Below, piece by piece: positions 49,086-61,119 of a DNA stretch of 64,000 nt. Every line of letters begins with the position of its first letter. Position 1 is the first letter of the stretch. The stretch is taken from contig OY735227.1 of assembly GCA_963457665.1 (NCBI GenBank), forward strand, positions 46,191,593 through 46,255,592, written 5' to 3'. Below the pieces are notes generated by a model that saw nothing but the letters and a program-made list of their open reading frames with translations, ran no database searches and was not told where the DNA came from. This DNA comes from Thysanoteuthis rhombus (Eukaryota > Mollusca > Cephalopoda > Oegopsida > Thysanoteuthidae). A program made the position numbers and the translations under genes.

Positions 49086-49922
49086 CAAATGGAGACACAA
49101 AAGCTGCTGATGGCTAGAAACAATACTTCAATAAGAGAGCGTCAGATAGGAAGAGATAGATAGAAAGTTTGGAAGAATCTCTACATTAAAAGCATAGTAT
49201 CTACCTTTGTACGTAAAGTGTGCATTATGGGGGAAGAGTATGATATTTCGATTTCAATTTCCCCACAATCTACTTTTTCCTTCCCCCTCTTCAGTTAGTC
49301 ACCACTGTACACCGCTTCCCACCCTACATCAGCATGGCAACCCCCAACCCATCAAATGTAAAGGGTGGGAGGGAATGGACAAGGTAGAACAATTTTCATT
49401 ATCTGCTTATACAATTGAAAATCTAAACAGTGTCACCAAGAATCATAGATCATTAGGGATGGATTGAAAGCATACAATGAGTTACAATAACAAAATATTC
49501 ATTAATTTGATACATAATCTAATTAATTTAATATCTATGTGAATATTTAATTCTAATTATTTGATATTTGATAATGAGACCTATCAGTTTTGAAAGGTTG
49601 TCTGCTAGTAATAATGAATACATCAGGATTTTTTGCAGGTTATCTGTTAGTGATAATAAATACATTAAGTGGTAATGTATGCAACTATTTTATTTTTCTG
49701 ACATTTCTAAATTCTTTTCTTTCAAAATTATTCGATGGAAAATGTTTCACCAAAAAACACAAAATTGTGAAAAGACTGATTTTAATACTTCTAAAATATT
49801 TTCACAGATAAACATTACATAGACACATAGTGATAAAAAGGTCTGGATTTATTCATAGGTGTACAAAGGTTCATGCATACATACACACAAAAAATCTGTA
49901 TATGCTCCTATTTACGCATGTT

Positions 49923-49925
<3 letters not shown>

Positions 49926-49971
<46 letters not shown>

Positions 49972-49980
49972 ACGTGTGTG
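49926..49980. repeat. (GT)n microsatellite
   Basis: About 25 GT units, one interruption. Confidence 0.95.
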
Positions 49981-50264
49981 TGAGAGAGTGAGTGAGATTA
50001 CATATATCAATGATAGGTTCTAGCTTGGTTTGTTGATGCCCTGGTTCTAGTTGTCTCATTTTCTAAGTAACCTTTTTCTTTCAGAACCTGAGAGAGACTT
50101 CATTGATATAAGGGCAGAGCTTGATCTGTGTGAACATAAAAATGCGAGTTTTTTCTTTTGTTCCTGTCCTGAGGTAAGGGAGAATGGTTACTGTAGGTGT
50201 TAGTGTCAACATGCTGCGGAGGAGGGATAAGTAATTAGATTCATTTACATACACCCACCAGATC

Positions 50265-50400
50265 TTTGGTCATGTGAGAGATGAAACACAGAGATATACC
50301 TGAATGCTATCTTTGATTATATGGGAGATGAAATACAGAAATATATCTGAATGCTATCTTTGGTTATGTGGGAGATGAAGACATACCTGAATGCTGATGT
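50265..50400. repeat. Tandem repeat, unit about 50 bp, two and a half copies
   Basis: TGTGAGAGATGAAACACAGA plus GATATACCTGAATGCTATCT recurs as TATGGGAGATGAAATACAGA and again in shortened form. Confidence 0.8.
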
Positions 50401-50443
50401 GGGAGTAAAGGAGCATACAGGTGGCTGCTAAAAGCTATGGATG

Positions 50444-50630
50444 TACAGTGAGTGCAAAAAAATACATTGCAAAAAGGTTTATCGAGCTTCAAAATTGACA
50501 GAATGTGGACCAAAGATTTCTGACTTTTGTACATAACGTTTCAATGTTCAATCTTGTCTCAATATTTTTTGATTAATTAATTATTCAATGTATTGAATTT
50601 TTCCTTCGGATACTTTTTGCACTCACTATA
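50444..50630. mobile_element. Tc1/mariner-type MITE, 187 bp
   Basis: The inverted ends are TACAGTGAGTGCAAAAAAAT and, reversed, TATAGTGAGTGCAAAAAGTA. The ends carry TA, consistent with a TA target. The interior is AT-rich and non-coding. Confidence 0.75.
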
Positions 50631-50875
50631 CATGTGTAGAAATCTGGAGATATGTGTAGATATACAGTGAGAAAAAAGTCTACAGAGATACTTATTTATC
50701 TTGCACAAAGCTTTTTGGAAAAAAAGGGAAGAAGATTGTGTTGCACTAATCTTAAAAGTGGGGAGGGCCTACTTGCCTTCAAAATTGGTACTTGAAATCA
50801 AAGCTTTTACTTGAGCTTAAACCAACCACTGAAGCCAGTGGGAAATATACTGCTACTTCAGCCAGCAGGCAAGTG

Positions 50876-50883
<8 letters not shown>

Positions 50884-50923
<40 letters not shown>

Positions 50924-50992
50924 ACACACACACATATATGTATATCTATGTGTGTGTGCGTACATATATATATATATATATGTGTGTATGTA
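50884..50992. repeat. Compound (AT)n(CA)n(TATG) microsatellite
   Basis: AT, CA, AT and TG runs alternate. Confidence 0.9.
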
Positions 50993-51315
50993 TATAGATA
51001 TCTAACCATATGAGTTTATATAAAAATTTCAGTTTATTTATTTGTTTTTTTTACTGTGCTCAAATGGGATGATTTCATAGGTTGGTTTACCTTCCCATTA
51101 TGAAATAACAATAAAAATTACGTCATAGAAACTATTAACACTTCATGTCTGATCATCACACATTAAAACAGCTTAAATTGAGTTGAGACTTAGAAAAGAA
51201 ATTAATATTAGGATGCATGAATAAATGAAAGTAAAGTACTAATTAGAATAACTTTAGGCCCATTAGTGCCAATCTTTACATAAATAACTCTGTCATTTCT
51301 GTCAGATACATTCAA

Positions 51316-51317
51316 GA

Positions 51318-51350
<33 letters not shown>
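51316..51350. repeat. (AT)n microsatellite
   Basis: About 17 AT units. Confidence 0.9.
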
Positions 51351-51356
<6 letters not shown>

Positions 51357-52799
51357 CACACAGCGTACCCCTAAAAAAATGTAAACACATTTTATTTGTT
51401 ACATTTCTCTCCTGGAAGTTGGTTATACATTTTCCTCATGAGGAACAAGGTGTAGGAGACCAAACAGTTAACAGCACAGATGAATAATAACCAAAATGAA
51501 AAAGATAAAGAAGTAAAACAAATCTTTTGATATGAAGTAGAATGTGGCTTAAACTCACCTAGAAGTCCAGAGGATTAAGTCTGGTAGGATAACTAGACTT
51601 TAGGAACAAATCCTTTGTCTTGTTCTCTATACAAAGAAAGCTTTTATTGTGTTAAGAACTTGTGTATGTTTTCTGGATTTGGTTAAAAACTGATGCTGAC
51701 TGGTATCGGAAGCTTATAAAATCCTTGGAATTTGCATAGAAACCACAAAGATTAATCCTTTTTGGAACTCAAGAATTCAGTTCCACAATTTTCATCAAAA
51801 AAAGAGGCCCCCACACACCAAGTCATGTTGAAGTTTCAGTGCTTCAAGAACACTCCTATAAGAAGAAATGGTTCTAGACACAATCAATTCTACGTCTGCA
51901 AAAAAATATCACCATTCTTCACAGACTAGAACCGAATGTAAACAGAGAAAAAAAGGAAGAACACGGTAGGTTGCTTTAAAAAGAACTTTTCAGCCAAAAA
52001 CAAGAAATGAGAAAAATTGATCTATTGGCACCAGAAATGATTAACCAAGCAATTCTTGACTTCTGGTTTTTTAAATGCAAGAATATCTGCTGGCAAATAA
52101 TTTGAAGAGAATATGCATTTGGCATCTCTGTTGCTTCTATGCTATTGATCAGGAGGTCTCAATACAACCCATCTTGATTGAAAACAGATCAATGGTTGAC
52201 CTCAATCTGTGCATGATTGGAAACAAATCAATACTCTCAATACAAAATGGAGCTCTCTACTGGTAGGAGACAATTCAAGAGAAGTCATTACCTAAATTGG
52301 TGTAATCCTCTGAAAGGAACAACATTTTATGATCACACCATTGTTGTTAGAGTAGAAAAAACTCCGATTTATTCCATATTTGAAAAAAGAAAAAAATATC
52401 CCAAGTTTGATCTTTTATGACTTACTCTGAAATTGAAGATGTCTTTTTTGGTCGAACTGATATTCTTGAGACTATTGTACCAACAGTTTACTAATGCTGA
52501 TTGTCAGCATAGTTAACTGACTTAACCTACTAGTAGAAAATGAGTTCTAGATCAGAAGACCTAAATGCCAATGCAGAGAGATTTCCAATAAACAATGACA
52601 TCAATGGATGACATGGTGTAGAAATTTAAATATACAAAACTTGGACTGGCAAAAAAACACTCAGCAAGGATCATACTCCCCATGTTAATGTCTGCAAAGG
52701 TGTCAACGTATCAATGTTTGAATTCTATGAAATTATACCTATCCCAACTTTGTCTGTAAGCTTACATTAATTCCTAACCACTGACAATCTCTTTCTTCC

Positions 52800-53405
52800 T
52801 AATTTTCAATACATGAGGTTTTGTGGGAATATTTTGCCACATCACCTGGAGTGGTAGATGGAATTGGTGGTTCTGCTAAATCTCTGGTTAGATAAAGAGT
52901 GATGAATAAAAGAGCAAGAACAGTGATAGACATAAGTTCAGAGGATTTCTACAAAGTTGCACCAGAAGATGAAGGGCATGTGACAGTCCTTCATGTTAGT
53001 GAAAGAGAAGTTTCAAAGTTTGTGAAGTAAAAGACACAGCAGGTATCAGAGCAGATGCATGTTCTTACTAGCAGTAATGGCACGACAGATGAAATGTACA
53101 AGACAAATATGGATAAGGAACCATCGGCAACTATCAAGTATGAAGTCAAAGACACAGGAAATGAACTTCATGTCAGTGAATGGGCTTTGATCTCTAACAA
53201 TGGGAAAAGTTTTCCTGATGAAATGGTATTTGTTGTTGATTCCAAAGTTGGAATTCCGTTCATGAAACCTCCCATAAATAGCAAGTGGTATTGGCCAAAG
53301 AAATCTGACATCATAGCATTTAAGCCAGAACATGTGCTGGGCAAACTGAGTCCACCTGTTCCAGTACATATGATAGATGCTGGAAGTAACCAAAGTCCTT
53401 TTTGA
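52800..53405 (+). pseudogene. Decayed coding sequence of a transposon-associated protein family
   Basis: Plus-strand pieces in shifting frames read LWEYFATSPGVVDGIGGSAK, TVIDISSEDFYKVAPEDEGH, VTVLHVSEREVSKFVK and then an open frame at 53055-53405 (116 codons) that includes ALISNNGKSFPDEMVFVVDS and SDIIAFKPEHVLGKLSPPVP. The first piece resembles the FATSHGKG-DGIGGT-KRL block I know from large unnamed repetitive proteins of cnidarians and molluscs. Stops at 52892 and 53028 break the frame. I cannot name the element or say it is a transposase. Confidence 0.55.
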
Positions 53406-53409
53406 ATTA

Positions 53410-55680
53410 TATTTTGAAATTATGCATTAAACTTCCCTTCTTATTATAATGTAACAATTCAAGAGTATTTCTCATATGTTGAAATTCATTATAAAAGGGT
53501 GTAATTGAACTTGTAACTCTTACAGCATTTTTGTAACACCCATAACGTTATGTACATTACACAAAGTCAAAGTGTTTTTTCAAACAGAAGAAGAAAGTTA
53601 CAAATAATAGTCTACTTTAATTTTGTTTGTATTAGTATACAAGCTTTTAATCAGGAAAATTATGTTCCTTAGGTCTTACGCTGAAGAACTGCTAAAAAAA
53701 TAGCATTTAAGTATTTAGAGTGTTACACAGTGAATAGGTTAACTTTTATGCACTTTTTTTCTAAAAATGGATCAACAATAGAAATTTAAGATGTCAATTA
53801 CCTACAAAATATCTGTATGTATCTATTGCAAAACAAGTTTCCAAGCACTGATATGTTGTATTTAGTAAAAAAATCAATACCAGAAAAATTGGAGCTTTTT
53901 TCACTTTTGGAGTACAAAGAATGACCAATGTCCAGAGCATCAACATAGACAACACATAGAAGACTAGAAAAGGATTTGATTTTTTGCAATTTAGATTGTA
54001 TTCAAAAACAGCAAAGCTGAAAAGTCCGAGGTTTCAAATTCTTTGACCCAGGACTACTTTCCATGAAATGGCCCATGAGTAAAATCATTAGTAATGCATT
54101 TATATCATACATTGAATAACCCCATCCTGTTAGTAACACTTGACTTAATTTTTGACCACAAAAAAAATCTCTTTCTTCTAAATTTTCAATGCACAACATA
54201 CATATTGAGTGCTGAAATTCGCTAAAACAAATCATAGATGAAAAATTGCAAATAGGCTTAATCATGAATCTTCTCCTATCATGAATATTGAGTTTGTTAG
54301 AGAGAAGTGAAGCAAGGGAGAGGTGGAGTAGGGGTAAAGTCAGTGGACAGCAATAAGAAAAGCTGAAACATTGCGTACATATAGTCAGTTCAAAAGCAAT
54401 CAGTACTAATATACAACCATAATAAATAATTGCCTTAATCCCATCCCCTTTAAACAGCTACAAATAAATAAATGTTTCATTATCTTTCCAGTACTCAATA
54501 AAGTAGGGATCACTCAAACTCAGTTGAACCATAATTGTACAAAATAGGCTCCAGGAGTTTCCCTCCAATAGTAACAGAAACAAATCAAATCAAATGATAC
54601 ATTGACAAATCAATAACCAATCACAGGCTAGCTGCAAAATTAGCTTTCACAGGGAGCCACTCCATCAAAGGAAACTGACATGTATAACCCTATATTTTAT
54701 TGGTGCATAAAAGCAATAAGTACTAAAACTATGCATAGTCTTTAGTCATGATTTAACCAGTTTATAGGTCTGAACAATATGAATGCAATTTTCACCAAAA
54801 AATTGACATCAGTGAATTTTTTAAATCTGGCAAAAATCAGTATTTTATGTGATTTTAATGAAATTTCTAATAAATCATTCATTAAAGAAACACATTTTTT
54901 TTTTTAAATTTTCCATTCCAAATTTTGGTAAAGAAGAATTTTTTCTTCATATGATTCCTACCTTTTATGATTTTGATGATACATTCATTTTCATACATTG
55001 AGTAAAATTTTTTTTTCCAGTTCATAATCAATTGAATAAAGCTAAAAAAAATTGCAGAGAGGAAAAATATTTTATTTTCCTGTTTCTTAAATCCATAAGT
55101 GGAACTGCCAGTTAAAATGTGTAGAAATCAATGAAAACAGCAAAGTCTAGATAAATTGTATCATAAGAACGATATGGAAAAATGTTTTCAAAAATTCATC
55201 CTTTAATAAATAAGCATTGAAAATTTTATTAAAATCAAATGATATACTGATCTATGCAAGATTTTTTAATTACTCAGGTGTTAATTTTCTGTTGAAATTG
55301 TATCTATATTGTTCAAACCAAACAATTTATGAATAAAAAAGAAGGTTTATGGTTAAGGATATCATGTTTCTCGGTTTGACTTGAATTATCAGTTTAGCAA
55401 CATTGTTCCAGAATCCTGGCTGTTTTGAAAGTCTATCCTAGTTTTTTAGAAATCAGGGAAAATGTTCTTTTTCATGGTTTTTCATTCTGGTTTGACAGCA
55501 AATGTGCAAGGCATCAATACTAATTTGTCTTTAACTAGCACATTATGAAAGTCTTTTACTATTTGAAAAAAAGGAAAGACCAAGTGGGTTTTCAACTTTT
55601 TCAAATTCTATAGTCCTAACGTATGCAGATTGTTGGCATTTTGCAAATTTTTGTGGCTTTTACTCATTTTTAAAAATTTA
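53410..55680. other. AT-rich sequence without recognised features
   Basis: Open frames are short and lack motifs. No named repeat is seen. Confidence 0.5.
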
Positions 55681-55699
55681 CTTTGACATTGATTCATTT

Positions 55700-56345
55700 T
55701 CACAATGTTGAAAAAAGCATGTAGATTTACAAATAGAGAAGAAAGAAAAAACTATGAATTTGTGCCTCAAGTTGCAAAGACGTTAGTGAGAAAATTCAAA
55801 GAAAATGGTGAAAAACATTGAAAAAGTGAAGAAAGAGTATAAAAGTTCTCATGAAAGATGTCTCTCATACCAGGAACCATGGAAAAAGATCTCTGGACAG
55901 GTACAAGACTTTGTATGGTTAAATCCAGAGGACATTTATTGGCCCAGTCTTTAGTTAAGATCAACCAAAGGGCTGGAAGGCAAGAAGTAAACATTAATCA
56001 ACTATTTGATGAAGTTGCAAAGAGCTTTTGGGTTTCTAAGGCAGAAATTTGGGCAAAACTCCAAGTATGAAGAAAGAGGCTAAATGTTTCTACTCATTGC
56101 AAAGAAGGACATATATAAGTAGAAGATCTCAGTTCTGTAGTAGATTTCATTCGTTGTCTTTCGGGTACATCTAAACCAGTTGAACCTGTAATAAATGATA
56201 TACAGTCACAAAAGAGGGGCAATATGATAAAGGCTACTATCAAGGGCCTTCTGATGACTACAGTAAACTTCCCACCCAGCAGCTCAGAATTTTAAGACAA
56301 AACCAAAGAGCAAGGTATTTCTTTGAAGAGTAGTTTCAAGTGAAA
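55700..56345 (+). pseudogene. Broken coding-like stretch of unknown family
   Basis: In one frame, with a few stops, it reads FTNREERKNYEFVPQVAKTL, VRKFKENG, then 55858-56070 (70 codons, including GHLLAQSLVKINQRAG and NINQLFDEVAKSFW) and SSVVDFIRCLSGTSKPVEPV. The composition is protein-like over 600 bp, unlike nearby DNA. It may belong with the 52.8-kb remnant, but I recognise no domain. Confidence 0.4.
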
Positions 56346-57109
56346 AATAAAGGTAAAAGTACAGGTGATTGAATAAATACTAATAATGATAAAAACATGT
56401 TCAGTATAATTTTCAACTGAAATGAAAGTTGACAGCTCTCAGAATAGAGAAAATTTCATGTTATGATTAATTTTCAAGTCAGTCTACAGTGTTTGTATAG
56501 AATTAAGTGACCTGAAAAGAGATAGATAAGTTTTTTTTTTTGTTTTTCAGTCTTTTTAAATCAGTCCAAAGATAGAAAGTTATGATATAGACAGTGGACA
56601 AAGAAAAACAAATATTTTTTTTCTTTTTGATGTCACATTATATCATACAGAAAGGAAGAAAGAGGAGAGAAAGAAAGAGACTATATTGAGTTCGTAAACA
56701 CTCCTACATGTATATTTATAACCATTGCATTCTTTTGATACGATCATTATTCTCATTTTGGACGTTTTAACGGAGATTAGCTTGAAAACTCAATTAGAAA
56801 CAAATAGTTTTATTAGAGAGACAAATGTAGATAAATACTGTCAAAGAACATACAACATCTGAGTATAGGAAACAGAGTCAGTCTTTTTCTTGACAATATT
56901 TTACATGCTTCTGCAGTCAAGCAAAGAATAACTACTTTGTACATCTTCTGTTTCTATTCCCTGTCTCTTACCCTGACTTTCAACCTTCTAAGTGAAAAAG
57001 ACGAATCGTACACATATCAATTCAGCACTTGCCAGGAACTGCCTTCATATAAGTAGAAACAGGCAATTATGCTGATATATTTTTAGTAGAAGTAACCTTT
57101 GCTCCAAGA

Positions 57110-57325
57110 TAAGTCCCCAGCCATAAGCATATTTGGGGACAGGGGTAAGGATAAAGACTATTTGAAAATGCCCCCCCCCCCCCCGTACTTACTGTAGAAG
57201 GGCCTGAAAAAGCTTTCTAAACAGTAATTCACCTTCAGCATTCCTACTAACAAATCCTGGCAAATGTTGGAGGGAGCCCCTCTAGGAACCAAGTTCCCCG
57301 GGCTCACAAATCTCCAGCTATACCA
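57110..57325. repeat. Dispersed repeat family F, copy 3, with a C16 run
   Basis: It shares TTTGAAAATGCCCC, ATGTTGGAGGGAGCCCCTCT and CCCCGGGCTCACAAATCTCC with copies at 18-19 kb. A run of about 16 C lies at 57169-57184. Confidence 0.6.
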
Positions 57326-57492
57326 CTGTCTATAGCTTGTTTTAATGGGTCTCTATTTTGTATTTCATATAATATTTATTTTGTTTATGGATGAAAAGTT
57401 TTTGAAAATATAAGGAGCACAAGGATTATAGAAATAGCCTATTTATCAAGACAGACAAAAAGAGGGAAAAGGGAGACGAGTTAGAGTCTTAC

Positions 57493-57570
57493 CTGGAGCA
57501 TAATCTCTATTTATGATCTATTCTGTTGACTCCCTGTTGTCACCTGTCAATCTGAATAAAGTTGCCATAA
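57493..57570 (-). other. Possible upstream untranslated exon (donor CTCCAG|GTAAGA)
   Basis: On the minus strand a strong donor, CAG|GTAAGA, ends at 57493. It follows a short frame starting ATGGCAACTTTATTC that stops after 16 codons. Exon 1 of the phosphoesterase needs an upstream exon, and this is on the right strand. There is no promoter support. Confidence 0.22.
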
Positions 57571-57694
57571 CAAGCAACAAAAATTTACGACAAATAAAAA
57601 ACTAGTCAATAATTAATCATTATTGACACTACTACATCTAATGGAAAAATAAATCAGGATAGTATTTAACTACTACAACTAGTGTACATAAAAA

Positions 57695-57800
57695 CAATAA
57701 CAACTATGATGTTGAATGATCAGGAAGGATGAGTTCAAGGGTTAGATTTGATCTTCCTGGGATAAAATGGGTTCAAGTCCAAGTATCATCTAGAACTTAT
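57695..57800 (+). repeat. tRNA-like SINE head
   Basis: GATGAGTTCAAGGGTTAGAT and AAATGGGTTCAAGTCCAAGT give weak A- and good B-box matches. Confidence 0.4.
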
Positions 57801-58999
57801 TCTTCATTTTCATATCAGGCAGAGTAAATTACAAAAAAAGCAACTAAAATAAAATTTAAGATAAAAGAAAACATTAGCCAAAATTCAATAATAGTTGATA
57901 TTGCTCCATCTAATTGAAAAATCAGATCAATATTACTGTATTCATTTGTTTACTAGCAAATACCTGTAAAAAATGATCAAGTTATTTATGTATGGATTAG
58001 CACTAGGCTGCATAAAGCTAATCTAATAGGTTATCTATTTTTAATAATTCAAGTGTTTTAATTTTTTTTTTTCATGTCTCAACTCCAACAAACTCTTTTT
58101 AAAGGAGGATCTGACAAAGTCTTGAGACAAAATTTTATGTAAAGAATAACACCATTGATATCGTGTGGTATATATAAGTCATAAAAATTTCAACTTATTT
58201 CATTACAAAAAGTTGAATATTATTTTATTAAAAGAAATAGGAAAAAAGTATCGTCAAATTTGACGAATCTGGTATTTTTAAAAAGCATTCACACACTGTT
58301 TTTTCTTACATTTTTGTAATGTATACTTAGTTATAAATGAATAAATATGGTAATACTACTATGACTTTACAGACAGCCAGTTTATCAAGATAAATCCAGG
58401 CACTTTGACATAAGCTTCATTGTTATGTCATAACATTTTTAAACAAACCTATAATTGTTTACTTATATAAATCTTATTCCACATGGACCTATCCATTATA
58501 ACTTTTAGGTTATAACAGCAATTGAATGAAACAGAAATATAACCAAACAACCAATTATACAACCAAACATACTAATTTGCATTTATGGCTTTTATATGGA
58601 TAGATAATACATACTTTTATAGCCTAAACTGGTAAAGTGCAAAAGCCACTTTCAAATTTGTTATTTGCTCTGTTGAAATTGCATGAACTTTATCAATGTA
58701 AAAAGTATAACACAAATATGACTTCATTTAGTATTTTCTCCAGCAATTACAATAAACCCGATTGAAAACTCCTTTTTCCATCCATCGTGACATGAACTGC
58801 TACAGTAATCTCCACATTTGGCAGTATGAGGTGTGGGAAAAGTCAGTGCATATTGGGCATAAGAGATGTTTTTTCCAGGATTTCATTGTCCATAATTAGC
58901 AGTGCACCTTATGTATGAGTGTGTGAATTTACATGAATAAATATAGTAATACTATTATGACTTCTTAGACAGCTTGTTTATTAAGATAAACAAACAGAA

Positions 59000-59535
59000 A
59001 TTAGGGACAGTCAACCAAAATTGACAACATCAACATAGGTTCCTTCAGTCGTTGAATTGATCTGGCAGGCTATCTATCTATCTATCCATCAATCTATCAA
59101 TTGACCTATCTATCTATCTATCGATCTATCTATCTACTGATCTATCTATCTACTGATCTATCTATCTACTGATCTATCTATCTACTGATCTATCTATCTA
59201 TATGTCGCTCATACAGGCCACACCAATGCAGCTAGAGAGCTGAATTTCACTGCTTATTTCTAGGAAAAACATTTTTTTCGTTTTTTGTAAATTTCCTCCA
59301 AAATAGGTTTTTAGTGGGAAGGGAAGTTTCAATTGGCAAAATAAGTCAATGAAAAATTGTTTCCTAAGTTTGTGTCCAGCAGAAATCATACTTGTTTTTA
59401 GAGGAGAAACTTATTTATTGATCACCCTCTTTTCCAAATTTTTAATAGATCACCCCCAACACAGTATGCTGACAAGAAACGTTGGTCACTTGATGGTTTC
59501 TATTGAGTGACTAATCAGGCTAGTCTTCTTTTTTT
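59000..59535 (-). repeat. Dispersed repeat family A, reversed copy expanded by (ATCT)n
   Basis: It has TTGACAACATCAACATAGGT, TTGATCTGGCAGGCT, (ATCT)n at 59072-59205, CATACAGGCCACACC, GCTAGAGAGCTGAATTTC and AACACAGTATGCTGACAAG to GGTTTCTATTGAGTGACTAA. Confidence 0.75.
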
Positions 59536-59754
59536 TTTTTTACTGTTGGTCTAATTGCCTCCTACACGAATCTTAGTCTGCAGAATGGAAAAACTGGAGT
59601 TGTATTCAAATGAATTGAATCATTAATTGGAATTATTAATGCTAATGGGTCAATGTAGTTGATATTGTGTAACGATTCCTGCACTGTCGATTGAAGTCAG
59701 TTAATTCTCCTACTACCCTGCTACCTTACATACAAAATCAGTCTTTCAATCTAC

Positions 59755-60090
59755 TTTAGATAAATAGACAGATGGGTATGAAACACACTGAGATAGATAA
59801 ATATGAACACAAAGATAGATAGACAGATATGAACAGACTTTGATAGTTAAATAGATAGATATGAATAGTGAGAGATAGATATGAACAATGAAAGAGATAT
59901 ATATATGACTGTGATAAATAGATATGGACAGACTGTGATAAATAGATAGATAGAGACAGACAGACAGACAGATTGTGATAGATAGATAGACAGATAGATA
60001 GATACAGACAGATTGTGATACAGATAGAAATGAACAGTGATAGTTATAGAGATATGAATAGACAGATAAATTGATGAACAGAGAGAAAGA
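59755..60090. repeat. Diverged (GATA)n-rich tract
   Basis: GATAGATA words are mixed with ATGAACAG and CAGACA. The reverse strand is open over 138 codons only because of the repeat. Confidence 0.85.
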
Positions 60091-60196
60091 GAGATGGATA
60101 CACTCAAATAAGGAGACATGGAGAGGTGAGGGGACTGGATAAGAGAGAAGAGGTGAACATTTGAGAGAAATGAAGAGACTGAAACATTAATAAAGA

Positions 60197-60198
<2 letters not shown>

Positions 60199-60236
<38 letters not shown>
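60199..60236. repeat. (AT)n microsatellite
   Basis: About 19 AT units. Confidence 0.9.
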
Positions 60237-60238
<2 letters not shown>

Positions 60239-60947
60239 CTGAGCAATATGGACAAAAATACATGTCCTGATATTGTCAGACTGAATATCAATGTACACTA
60301 TATATCCCAGTATTTCCTTACGTCTAATTGTAAGTCAAAGCCACATGAGATTTCCTTAAAAGAATAAATAAGATAAATAAAAAAAGGCATATCTCTGAGA
60401 ATGCTGTGTATTTCAACAATAACAAGGACACAGAATACTGTGACTAAGAAACTAAAAATTAAGATGCAAATTGAACAAAAATTAGTTTCCTATTGAGGTA
60501 GTCCTATACTTTTTAACAATGTTACCACCTCAACTGAAAACCCATTTGGAAGGGGAACTGATGGCTAGGAAGCCAAGATATTTCTTTGGCAGGTGGCTCT
60601 CTCATGTTGATCTTTGAGGGAACTTTGAAGGAGAGAAGGGTTGGTTTTGCCCAAATACACAGAGCGTGAATGGGGACGGGATTGCACAGACTATTTGAGA
60701 TTGGGAAAGTGGGCCCAAGAAAAAAAAAGGAGCTATAACTAGCTCCAAAATAGTTAGATTGGCATCATTGTGGCTATATCAGTGAGAACAGTATTGCTCA
60801 ATCTTATACCATGTTTGAAAATATTCTGATATATTGTGTGAAGTCGATATACCACCCACCTCTTATGTGTATATATATATATATGTATACATACATGCAT
60901 ACATAGCTGTGTATAGATACAGGTTTCCTTTGGTATCTGGAAGTTGA

Positions 60948-61110
60948 AAATGAAGAAGTAGTTTGTAGAGAAAAAGAGAGAAAGAGGGAAAAACAAGAGG
61001 AAATAAGAGAAAAACAAAATGGGAGAAAGAAGGGGAAAGAAGAAAACAAAAAGAGAGAGAAGAGAAACAAGGAAAAATGGTAGAAAACAAGATACCAAGA
61101 GAATCAAAAA
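60948..61110. repeat. Polypurine tract of about 160 bp
   Basis: The plus strand is nearly all A and G, such as GAGAAAGAGGGAAAAACAAG. The minus strand is polypyrimidine and open in three frames as a result. Confidence 0.85.
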
Positions 61111-61119
61111 AGAAACAAT

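Noticed and set aside
53046-53393. A 115-codon minus-strand frame
   Set aside because: It is the antisense shadow of the plus-strand frame at 53055-53405, which carries family-like blocks.
59847-60263. A 138-codon minus-strand frame
   Set aside because: It is the GATA and AT simple repeat read in frame, giving low-complexity Ser/Leu/Tyr/Ile.
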